NCBI GenBank assembly: GCA_900539375.1 | Contig: UQBY01000013.1 | Coordinates: 22,508 to 86,507, forward strand | DNA length: 64,000 nt | Reading direction: 5' to 3' | DNA from: an uncultured Clostridium sp. | Lineage (GTDB): Bacteria > Bacillota > Clostridia > Clostridiales > Clostridiaceae | Shown: positions 25,657 to 33,306 of the stretch, piece after piece | Layout of the letters: each line of letters begins with the position of its first letter | Numbering within the stretch: position 1 is the first letter of the stretch | Program-made: the position numbers and the translations under genes | Notes under the pieces: model-generated | What the model was told of the DNA's origin: nothing | Databases searched by the model: none | The model's input: the letters and a program-made list of their open reading frames with translations, nothing else

Positions 25657-26363
25657 TGAAGGAAATAATTAGTTCCCCAGTATTTGGAGTTTTTATATCT
25701 ATAGTAGCTTATAAAATAGGTGAAGTTGTTAAAGAAAAATTTAAATTCTCTATATTTAATCCATTACTTATTGCAATAATAGTATTAGTAGCATTTTTAT
25801 CTATTTTTAATATTTCATATGATGATTATAGTAAAGGTGGTTCTATAATATCATTTTTCTTAACACCAGCAACAATTGCATTAGCCTTACCTCTTTATAA
25901 AAAGTTTGATTTATTTAAGAAAAATGCTATTCCTATATTAGTTGGAATTATATGTGGTGTAACTGCAGGACTTGTATGTATAATAGGACTTTCTAAAGCC
26001 TTTGGCTTAACTGATGAACTTACAAAGTCATTACTTCCAAAGTCAGTAACAACACCTATAGCTATGGCATTATCTGAACAAATGGGAGGTATGTCTTCTA
26101 TTACAGTAGTTGCAGTTATTATAACAGGAATTTTAGGCTCTGTTATAGGACCAATTTTAAATAAGGCATTAAAGATAAATGATAAAGTTGCTATGGGAAT
26201 AGCTATGGGTAATGCATCCCATGCCGTTGGAACATCAAAAGCAATGGAAATTGGAGAAACAGAAGGAGCAATGAGTAGCCTTACTATTGCTATAGCAGGT
26301 ATAGTAACAGTACTTTTAGCACCCCTTGTTTGGAATATTTTTATAAAGATTTTTGGAGTTTAA
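25656..26363 (+). CDS. LrgB family membrane protein
   Basis: A 235-residue membrane protein of the LrgB/CidB/YohK family, with about six to seven helices, and the signatures LLPKSVTTPIAMALSEQMGG and GNASHAVGTSKAMEIGE. It works with LrgA as a two-subunit pyruvate facilitator in characterised relatives. ATG 25656 overlaps the lrgA-like stop and has AAAGGTGTG upstream, so it is preferred over GTG 25644. There is a 63-bp gap before the next gene, an unknown that may belong to the same transcript. Confidence 0.87.
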   Translation: MKEIISSPVFGVFISIVAYKIGEVVKEKFKFSIFNPLLIAIIVLVAFLSIFNISYDDYSKGGSIISFFLTPATIALALPLYKKFDLFKKNAIPILVGIICGVTAGLVCIIGLSKAFGLTDELTKSLLPKSVTTPIAMALSEQMGGMSSITVVAVIITGILGSVIGPILNKALKINDKVAMGIAMGNASHAVGTSKAMEIGETEGAMSSLTIAIAGIVTVLLAPLVWNIFIKIFGV

Positions 26364-26426
26364 TACATAGTAATTTATAAAAATTATAAAAAATAAAAAG
26401 ATAAAATATAGTAAGGTGGGAGTTTT

Positions 26427-26984
26427 ATGAATAATAAAAAGCTATCACATATAGATAAAATTTTAGAGTCAATTGATAGTCTATTAATAGAAAATAAGGA
26501 ACAAAAGTTAAAGACAAAATTAGCAGAAAAAATAAGAGAAAGCATATTTACAGATGATATAGTAAAAAAAATGAATGAATGTGATTTTTCTGATATTATA
26601 GAAGAAAATCAAAGTGTAGTAAATCTTTTTGATAGTATTTTTCCTATATTTGTTAAAAAAGATAATACAATATTTAGATTATATAAGCATAAGATTGAAG
26701 TGGATTTATCAGATGATATGAAAGATAGATATATTTATATGTTTAATGATGGTAGATTAACATCTGGATTATTTCAATGTTTTAATATTAGTGATGATGA
26801 ATATGTATATGGAATAAAAAAGATTATTGATGCTATAGAACTTTTTAAAAAGGAAATATTACTTACACTTGAAAACTTTAAGGATAATATTGACAAACCT
26901 AAGGAAAAAATTAATTATTCAAGAGAAAAAGAAAAAATAGCAATAGATAATTACAATGAATTAATGAAGTATTTAACAAATTAA
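26427..26984 (+). CDS. Unrecognised 185-residue protein
   Basis: A soluble, highly charged protein with no family I recognise. It is predicted mostly helical, with an N-terminal charged helix (about 10-50), a central mixed region with DRYIYMFNDGRLTSGLFQCF and a lysine-rich C-terminal helix. No signal peptide or membrane segment and no catalytic motif is visible. It starts at ATG 26427 after GGTGGGAG. It lies between the lrgAB-like genes and the GntR regulator gene and ends in a terminator, so it is probably the last gene of the lrgAB transcript. Confidence 0.7.
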   Translation: MNNKKLSHIDKILESIDSLLIENKEQKLKTKLAEKIRESIFTDDIVKKMNECDFSDIIEENQSVVNLFDSIFPIFVKKDNTIFRLYKHKIEVDLSDDMKDRYIYMFNDGRLTSGLFQCFNISDDEYVYGIKKIIDAIELFKKEILLTLENFKDNIDKPKEKINYSREKEKIAIDNYNELMKYLTN

Positions 26985-26987
26985 GCT

Positions 26988-27019
26988 AAAGTTCACCTTT
27001 TTATAGGTGAACTTTTTAT
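26988..27019 (+). terminator. Intrinsic terminator before the GntR gene
   Basis: AAAGTTCACCT (26988-26998), loop TTTTAT, AGGTGAACTTT (27005-27015), then TT. It separates the regulator from the lrgAB-like transcript. Confidence 0.87.
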
Positions 27020-27046
27020 GAAAATATATTAAGAAAGGAAAAAATT

Positions 27047-27709
27047 ATGTTAACACCTATTAAAAATGTAAAGGTATATGAAATAATAATGAAGCAGATA
27101 AAAGATATTGTTAAAAGTGGTGAGCTTAAAAGAGGAGATAAACTTCCTTCTGAAAGAGATTTAGCTTTAAAGTTAAATGTAAGTAGAACATCTGTAAGGG
27201 AAGCAATAAAGGCTTTAGAAACCTTAGGACTTGTTCAATCTAAACATGGTGAAGGAAATTATATAAGAAATGATTTTGAAGATATTTTATTAGAACCTTT
27301 ATCTATTGTATTTATGCTCCTTGGAAGTAATGATAATGAAATTTTAGAACTTAGAAATGTAATAGAGCCTGAAGTAGCAAAAATAGCTGCAGAAAATATT
27401 ACAGATGAGGAATTTGAAAAAATAGAGAATATTATTGAAAAACTTTCAAAGACTGAAGATAGTAAAGAGTGTGCAAGTCTTGATAAGGAATTTCATTATG
27501 CTATTGCAAAAGCTTCAAAAAACCATCTCCTTTCAACAATTGTCTTTTCAATATCTTCATTAATAGAAGAATATATAGATGAATCAAAAATTTATGATAA
27601 TAAAAAAGAGGAGATTATAAAAGGACATAAAAATATTTTAAAAGCATTAAAAGAACATAATAAAGAAGAAGCCTTTAAGGAAGCTAAAAGACACTTAATA
27701 GTAAAATAA
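27047..27709 (+). CDS. FadR-subfamily GntR transcriptional regulator
   Basis: A 220-residue regulator. The N-terminal GntR winged helix (about 10-75) carries the signature LPSERDLALKLNVSRTSVREAIKALETLGLV; the C-terminal FCD ligand domain has the pattern ELRNVIEPEVAKIAAEN, the metal-binding DKEFHYAIAKAS and the final helix with EAFKEAKRHL. FCD regulators usually sense lactate, pyruvate, gluconate or related acids through a bound metal. The operator TGGTATGACCA upstream of the lrgA-like gene is the likely target. The gene begins 28 bp after a terminator, with AGAAAGGA before the ATG. Confidence 0.9.
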   Translation: MLTPIKNVKVYEIIMKQIKDIVKSGELKRGDKLPSERDLALKLNVSRTSVREAIKALETLGLVQSKHGEGNYIRNDFEDILLEPLSIVFMLLGSNDNEILELRNVIEPEVAKIAAENITDEEFEKIENIIEKLSKTEDSKECASLDKEFHYAIAKASKNHLLSTIVFSISSLIEEYIDESKIYDNKKEEIIKGHKNILKALKEHNKEEAFKEAKRHLIVK

Positions 27710-27730
27710 AAGAGCCAATAGGCTCTTTTA
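27707..27730. terminator. Bidirectional terminator between convergent genes
   Basis: TAAAAGAGCC (27707-27716), loop AATA, GGCTCTTTTA (27721-27730). The stem overlaps the stop codon of the GntR gene and abuts that of the minus-strand gene, serving both directions. Confidence 0.88.
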
Positions 27731-28144
27731 TTATCTTCTTTGCATTTTTGTAGCTTGTTGTTTTGCTTTTTTTAGTTGTGAATGGTCAAATGGTGCTAAA
27801 TCTTTCTTTGTAGTTAGGTTAAGAAGGTTTTGAAGAACTATAACGTCAGCGTCTTTTTTACCTTTAATACCTTTAAGTCCCATTACTATAACTTTATTTC
27901 CTATTTTTACTGGAATAAATTCTGGTTTTTTAAACCATCTGTTCTTTTTGTAAGTTGCTTTAACAACACCTCTAGAAGTGTCTGATTTAATAACTAAATC
28001 AACTATTAATTTTTTTATGATTATATAATTTTTTTCTGTAAATTTAACAGAAACAACTGTTCCAGAAGCACTAGCTACTCTATCACCATACTTTTCCATG
28101 TATGAATCTTGAAGATATTTATTCATTTTATCTTTAAGTCCCAT
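27731..28144 (-). CDS. Conserved-looking basic protein of unknown function (137 residues)
   Basis: A small basic protein without membrane segments or signal peptide. An N-terminal helix (GLKDKMNKYLQDSYMEKYG) is followed by a probable beta-rich core (about 25-100) with alternating hydrophobics, for example VIVMGLKGIKG, and a basic tail ending KKAKQQATKMQRR. The core pattern could be a small SH3- or OB-like barrel and the basic tail suggests nucleic-acid or ribosome contact, but this is only inference. The ATG has AGGAG on the minus strand. It is a single-gene unit. Confidence 0.72.
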   Translation of the reverse strand: MGLKDKMNKYLQDSYMEKYGDRVASASGTVVSVKFTEKNYIIIKKLIVDLVIKSDTSRGVVKATYKKNRWFKKPEFIPVKIGNKVIVMGLKGIKGKKDADVIVLQNLLNLTTKKDLAPFDHSQLKKAKQQATKMQRR

Positions 28145-28258
28145 TTTAAGTCTCCTTTATAAACAAAAAATCCATAATTATTTAAGTGTATTATAGCATA
28201 GTTTTAGGCATTTTAAAATACTATTTAATATATGGGTAATATTCTAGGAGGGGTATGT

Positions 28259-29440
28259 ATGGTAGATTTTATGAGTGAAGCTATGAATATAAAAAGTGAA
28301 TTAATAAATATAAGAAGAGATATTCATGAAAATCCTGAACTTGGGTTTGAAGAATATAGAACTTCAAAAATAATACAAGAATATTTAAAAAAAGAAGGAA
28401 TAGATTTTTATTCTGTTGCAGAAACTGGTGTTTGTGCAGAAATAAAGGGAGAGGGAAGAGGAAAAAAGGTTATAGCTTTAAGGGCTGATATGGATGCACT
28501 TTTAATAGACGAAAAAACTGATTGTGAATATAAATCTAAAATAAAAGGAAAAATGCATGCTTGTGGTCATGATGCTCATACAGCAATTTTACTTGGAGCT
28601 GCAAAAATATTAAATAAAAATAAAAAATATTTTTCTGGAACAGTAAAATTATTATTTGAACCAGCAGAAGAAACTACAGGAGGGGCTTTAATAATGATAA
28701 ATGAAGGAGTTCTTAGAGAACCTTATGTTGAAAGAATTGTAGGACTTCATGTATCTGAAGATTTAGATTGTGGTAAAATAGGAGTAAAACTTGATATGGT
28801 TAATGCAGCTTCAAATCCTTTTACAATAAGAGTTAAAGGAAAAGGTGGCCATGGAGCACATCCTGATAAAACTGTAGACCCAATTGTTGTAACCTCAAAT
28901 GTAGTTATGGCAATTCAAACTATTGCAAGTAGAGAGGTTGCACCTGTAAATCCTGTGGTTATAACTATAGGAAGTATTAATGGAGGAACTGCTCCAAATA
29001 TAATTCCAGAAGAAGTTACTTTAAGTGGAATAATTAGGACAATTACAAGGGAAGATAGAGTATATGTGGTAAAAAGGTTAGAAGAAATTATAGATGGAGT
29101 TTGTAGTGCTTTAAGAGCAGAAGGAAGAGTTGTGGTAGAGGAAGGATACCCTTGTTTGTATAATGATAAGGAAATGGTAAGAAGAGTTAAAAAAATAGGA
29201 AAAAGAATTGTTGGAGAGAGAAATGTATTAGAACAGGAAAATCCTAGTATGGGAGTAGAAAGCTTTGCTTATTTTGCACAGGAAAGACCTTCAGTATTTT
29301 ATTATTTAGGAACAAAAAATAAAAAGAAAGGAGCAGATAAACCAGCTCATAGCAATTTATTTAAAATAGACGAGGAAGCCTTACCAATAGGGGTGGCAAT
29401 GCAATGTGCAATAGCATTTGACTATTTGACAAGTTTATAA
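28259..29440 (+). CDS. M20-family amidohydrolase (IAA/hippurate hydrolase-like)
   Basis: Zinc aminoacylase-type peptidase, 393 residues, cleaving N-acyl amino acids. ATG 28259 follows AGGAGGGG with a 5-bp spacing; the upstream in-frame ATG at 28232 has no site. Motifs: RRDIHENPELGFEE at the N-terminus, RADMDALLI, the metal ligands HACGHDAHTA, the catalytic glutamates EPAEETTGGA, and a dimerization domain with GKGGHGAHPD. The C-terminus contains MGVESFAYFAQ. Family members act on hippurate, acyl-amino acids or acyl-diaminopimelate; the true substrate is unknown. Confidence 0.87.
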   Translation: MVDFMSEAMNIKSELINIRRDIHENPELGFEEYRTSKIIQEYLKKEGIDFYSVAETGVCAEIKGEGRGKKVIALRADMDALLIDEKTDCEYKSKIKGKMHACGHDAHTAILLGAAKILNKNKKYFSGTVKLLFEPAEETTGGALIMINEGVLREPYVERIVGLHVSEDLDCGKIGVKLDMVNAASNPFTIRVKGKGGHGAHPDKTVDPIVVTSNVVMAIQTIASREVAPVNPVVITIGSINGGTAPNIIPEEVTLSGIIRTITREDRVYVVKRLEEIIDGVCSALRAEGRVVVEEGYPCLYNDKEMVRRVKKIGKRIVGERNVLEQENPSMGVESFAYFAQERPSVFYYLGTKNKKKGADKPAHSNLFKIDEEALPIGVAMQCAIAFDYLTSL

Positions 29441-29494
29441 AATAATATTAATCTAATTAAGATGGGAAAGTAGATTATAGGAGTTGATTACATT

Positions 29495-30460
29495 TTGAGG
29501 ATTGAAATAGGAAGCAACGAAGCAGGACAGAGACTAGATAAGTTTCTAAGAAAGCTTTTAAAAGATGTTCCTTTAAGTGCTATTTTTAAGGCACTGAGAA
29601 AGGGAGATATACGAGTTAATGGTAAAAAGGAAAAAGAAAAATATTCACTTCAAGAAGGAGATTTAGTTGAAATAAAGTATATTCAAAGTAAAAGAGAAGT
29701 AAAAGAAAACTTTATACAAGTAAATTCTAGTGGATTAAAGATAATTTATGAAGATAATAATATGGTTATAGTAGAAAAGTGGCCAGGAATTTTAGTTCAT
29801 TCTGATAAAAATTCAGGAGAACCTACTTTAACAGATTATGTTTTATCTTACTTAAAAGGAAAGGGAGATTATGTTCCAGAAAATGAATTAACATTTACTC
29901 CAGCACCTTGTAATAGACTTGATAGAAACACTTCAGGAATGGTTATTTTCGGAAAAAACTTTGAAGCATTAAGAATGCTAAATGAAATTATAAGAGAAGG
30001 AAATGTGGAAAAATATTACTATACCTTAGCAAAAGGTAAAATAAAAGATGGTTTATATACAGGATATATTTTAAAGAATGAAAATGAAAATATATCTAAA
30101 ATATATGAAAAAAAGGTTCCAAATTCTAAAGAAATTGCTATGGAAGTAAAAACAGTACAAACAAATGGAGCATATTCATTTTTAGAAATAAACCTTATTA
30201 CAGGAAGAAGCCATCAAATAAGAGCTCATTTATCTTATTTAGGAGCACCAGTAATTGGAGACAGTAAGTATGGAGATAAAAAATTAAATTCTTTCTTTGA
30301 AAATAAATTTGGATTAAATTATCAATATCTTTATGCATATAAACTTATATTTAGAAATACAACTGGTAAACTTGAATATTTAAATAATAAAACAATAGCA
30401 CAAGCTTTACCTCCAATGTTTAAGAAGATAAAGCAAGATGTGTTTAAGTTTTCTTTATAA
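29495..30460 (+). CDS. RluA-family 23S rRNA pseudouridine synthase
   Basis: A 321-residue pseudouridine synthase. The N-terminal S4 RNA-binding domain (about 1-65; RLDKFLRKLLKDVP and RKGDIRVNGKK) precedes the RluA catalytic domain with NRLDRNTSGMVIFGK; D143 is the catalytic aspartate (the more common HRLDR reads NRLDR here). ITGRSHQIRAHLSYLG is the conserved motif near the C-terminus. The exact rRNA position modified (RluC, RluD or other type) cannot be assigned. The start is TTG 29495 with ATAGGAG upstream; the flippase gene follows by 17 bp, so the two are likely co-transcribed. Confidence 0.88.
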   Translation: MRIEIGSNEAGQRLDKFLRKLLKDVPLSAIFKALRKGDIRVNGKKEKEKYSLQEGDLVEIKYIQSKREVKENFIQVNSSGLKIIYEDNNMVIVEKWPGILVHSDKNSGEPTLTDYVLSYLKGKGDYVPENELTFTPAPCNRLDRNTSGMVIFGKNFEALRMLNEIIREGNVEKYYYTLAKGKIKDGLYTGYILKNENENISKIYEKKVPNSKEIAMEVKTVQTNGAYSFLEINLITGRSHQIRAHLSYLGAPVIGDSKYGDKKLNSFFENKFGLNYQYLYAYKLIFRNTTGKLEYLNNKTIAQALPPMFKKIKQDVFKFSL

Positions 30461-30477
30461 GATAGGAGTTTTTTGGT

Positions 30478-32088
30478 ATGAAAGAAGGAAGTTCAGCAGC
30501 AAAAGGAGTGTTAATACTTTCAATAGCTGGTATTTTAACAAAGGTAATATCTTTATTGTATGTTCCATTTCTTAGGTCAATTTTAGGTTCAGAAGGTTAT
30601 GGAATATACTCTCAAATTACAGAAGTATTTTTATTTGTTTATGCAATAACAAGTGTAGGTGCACAACCAGCTGTAGCAAAGGTGGTATCTGAGTTTATAG
30701 CATTAGAGGAATATGAAAAGGCTGAAAGAACATTAAAAATTTCTAGAAACTTTTATGTGTTAATAGGAGTAATAGTTGGAATTTTAATGTTACTTTTAGC
30801 AAAGCCTTTAACGAAGCTAGGTAATATTCCAGAAACTGCCTATGGAATAATGGCACTTGCACCTTGTGTAGTAATAACAGCAGCTTTGTCTTCCTATAGA
30901 GGATATATGCAAGGAAAAATGAACATGAAGGCAATAGGAGTATCACAAATTTTAGAACAAATCCTTAATGTGTTTGTAAGTTTGTTATTTGCCTTTATAC
31001 TTGTGCAATTTAGCCTTGAATATGGTGCAGCAGGAGGACAAATTGGTACCTCTGTTGGAGCTTTATTTGCTTGTTTTTATATAATATATTGTAGAAACAA
31101 AAGTGAAGATGAATTTGAAGAATTTAAAGGAAATAGAAGGGAAAGAAGTAAATCTAATAAACAAATTTTAAGAAGAGTTATTTCTTATTCAATTCCAATA
31201 ATGATAAGTTCAGGACTACAAAACTTTGGTGGTCTTGTTGATATGGTTAATATAACAAATAGACTTTTAGCAGCAGGATTAACAGCTAATAAAGCAAAAA
31301 TATTATATGGAAATTATGGATTATATAAAACTTTATATGGAGTTCCACTTATATTAATAACAGCTATAGGAACTACAGTACTACCAACAATTTCAAGAGC
31401 TATGGCAATAAAGGATAGGAAAGAAATAAGAAGAAATATAAAATATGCCTTTAAGGTAGCTTTAGCAATAGCAATTCCAGCAGCAGTTGGACTATCAATG
31501 CTTAGTGAAGATGTTTATAGAACTTTATTTGGAAGTACAGATGGAGCTAAGATTATGACTATAGGTTCCTTTATAATAATTCTTATGACAATGACGCAAA
31601 TTCAAAGTGTAATTCTTCAAGGAATAAATAAATTTTATTTTGTAGTTGGAAGCTTTTCAATAGGTATAATATGCAAGATTATAGCAAACTACATTTTTGT
31701 TGGAATTCCAAAGATAAATATTTATGGAGCTATAATAGGTAGTACAATATGGCTTTTAATTCCATCAATAATGAATCATATAAAAATTAAAAAGACTATG
31801 AAAATGAAACTTCCACTTGTTAGATACATAGTAAAACCTGTTTTAGCATCAATTGCTATGGCTATTGCAATTTTATTAATTCATCAGCCAGTAAAATTTA
31901 TATACAGATTTATAACCCCTTCAAGACTTACATCAATTCCAGTAGTTATAATATCAATAGGAGTAGGAATTTTTGTATATGCATATCTTATGATATTAAT
32001 GAGGGGAATTTCAAAAGAGGACATACAAAAAATATCACCAAAGATAATAAGAATCATGCCAAGATTCATGAGAAGAAAATTAAGATAA
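30478..32088 (+). CDS. MurJ/SpoVB-family lipid flippase (YtgP-like)
   Basis: A 536-residue polytopic membrane protein of the MOP (MVF) superfamily with about 14 helices. The N-terminus shows the family pattern LILSIAGILTKVISLLYVPFLRSILGSEGYGIY. In Bacillus the closest-looking group (YtgP/MurJ) flips lipid II across the membrane; the SpoVB group serves the spore cortex. A second paralogue is encoded at 52443-53939. GATAGGAG precedes the ATG; a terminator follows, ending the rluA-flippase unit. Confidence 0.85.
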   Translation: MKEGSSAAKGVLILSIAGILTKVISLLYVPFLRSILGSEGYGIYSQITEVFLFVYAITSVGAQPAVAKVVSEFIALEEYEKAERTLKISRNFYVLIGVIVGILMLLLAKPLTKLGNIPETAYGIMALAPCVVITAALSSYRGYMQGKMNMKAIGVSQILEQILNVFVSLLFAFILVQFSLEYGAAGGQIGTSVGALFACFYIIYCRNKSEDEFEEFKGNRRERSKSNKQILRRVISYSIPIMISSGLQNFGGLVDMVNITNRLLAAGLTANKAKILYGNYGLYKTLYGVPLILITAIGTTVLPTISRAMAIKDRKEIRRNIKYAFKVALAIAIPAAVGLSMLSEDVYRTLFGSTDGAKIMTIGSFIIILMTMTQIQSVILQGINKFYFVVGSFSIGIICKIIANYIFVGIPKINIYGAIIGSTIWLLIPSIMNHIKIKKTMKMKLPLVRYIVKPVLASIAMAIAILLIHQPVKFIYRFITPSRLTSIPVVIISIGVGIFVYAYLMILMRGISKEDIQKISPKIIRIMPRFMRRKLR

Positions 32089-32095
32089 GTAATAC

Positions 32096-32138
32096 AAAGA
32101 CGTATTAATCTTTAAAAAGGATTAGTACGTCTTTTTTT
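32096..32138. terminator. Intrinsic terminator after the YtgP-like flippase gene
   Basis: A long stem pairs 32096-32112 with 32118-32134 (AAAGACGTA with TACGTCTTT at the base, two G-U pairs inward), followed by TTTT on the plus strand. The next gene converges from the other strand and may use it too. Confidence 0.83.
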
Positions 32139-32144
32139 ATATTT

Positions 32145-33218
32145 TTATATGGGAAAGTATAATTTTACGCAGGCTCCTTTGTTTGGTTCTCCTTCTATAA
32201 AGACTTTGCCTTTGTGGCGTTCCATTATTCTTTTTACTATAACAAGGCCTACTCCAGAGCCATCAAATTCTTCTTTTGAGTGGAGTCTTTCAAAAATGTG
32301 AAAAAGTTTATTTTTATAGGACATATCAAAGCCTGCACCATTATCTTTAATGGATATTTCATAATAATTTCCTAAAGTGGTGCAGTTAACTTTTATTATT
32401 GTTAAGTGGTTATTTTTAGAAAATTTTAAAGCATTGCTTAATATATTTTGTATTAAAAATTTAATTAAGGTTTTATCGCCTTTAATAATAGGAAGGGAAG
32501 GTGAAACAATAAAATCAATTTTACGGTTAGGTTCTAGTGAAGAAAGTTCTTCCATAACAGAGTAAAAAACTTCAGAAATATTTATTTCTTCAAAGAAACA
32601 TTGTATTTGATTTATTCTTGAAAAATCTAATAAGCGTTCAATCATAAGAATAATATCATCAGATTTATTTTCTATTCTCTTTATTATTTCTTTAGAAGTA
32701 GGGGATAATGAATCATTAGCTTCTAAAGAAAGTATGTTTGCTAGTTGTTTTAAAACAAGCAGTGGAGATTTTAAGTCATGGGATACAGTATGGCAAAATT
32801 GGTCAAGTTCTTTATAAGAAGCTTTAAGCTTTATTGATTGAGAAGCTAATTTTATATGAGTATTTACTCTAGCAAGAAGTTCAGAAGGATTATAAGGCTT
32901 TACAACATAATCTTGAGCACCTAAAGAAAATCCTTTTTTAATACTTTCTTCATCTTCAGCAGAGGTCATAAATATTATTGCAATATCAGAATAAAGAGGA
33001 TTTTTTTTAAGTAAACTACATAACTCAAATCCGTTCATATCAGGCATTGTTATATCTAAAAGTATAAGTGTTGGTTTTTTCTTTTCAATAAGCATTAAAG
33101 CTTTAGAAGCACTTGTAGCAACTCTTATTGGATAGTTTAAGGTTTTTAATAAATTTGTAGCAATATGTATATGTTCTGGGGTATCGTCAACTATTAAAAT
33201 ATTTATATCATTTTCCAT
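32145..33218 (-). CDS. Response regulator-histidine kinase hybrid (receiver first)
   Basis: A soluble 357-residue signalling protein with reversed domain order: an N-terminal receiver (1-120; DD at 11-12, phospho-acceptor D55 in LLDITMPDMNGFEL, Lys in YVVKPYNP), then a HisKA domain with H147 in CHTVSHDLKSPLL, then a HATPase domain (NILSNALKFS, DNGAGFD, GSGVGLVIVKR). There are no membrane helices, so it must receive its signal from another protein. It is divergent from the large hybrid kinase gene at 33307, and the three signalling genes probably form one relay feeding the AraC-type regulator. Confidence 0.87.
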   Translation of the reverse strand: MENDINILIVDDTPEHIHIATNLLKTLNYPIRVATSASKALMLIEKKKPTLILLDITMPDMNGFELCSLLKKNPLYSDIAIIFMTSAEDEESIKKGFSLGAQDYVVKPYNPSELLARVNTHIKLASQSIKLKASYKELDQFCHTVSHDLKSPLLVLKQLANILSLEANDSLSPTSKEIIKRIENKSDDIILMIERLLDFSRINQIQCFFEEINISEVFYSVMEELSSLEPNRKIDFIVSPSLPIIKGDKTLIKFLIQNILSNALKFSKNNHLTIIKVNCTTLGNYYEISIKDNGAGFDMSYKNKLFHIFERLHSKEEFDGSGVGLVIVKRIMERHKGKVFIEGEPNKGACVKLYFPI

Positions 33219-33306
33219 ATAAAACTTAAAATCCTTTCTTAGAAAAATATATTTAATTAATAATATTACAATAAAAAAGTTAGGTCAATAAAGGTGGTGG
33301 TATTTT

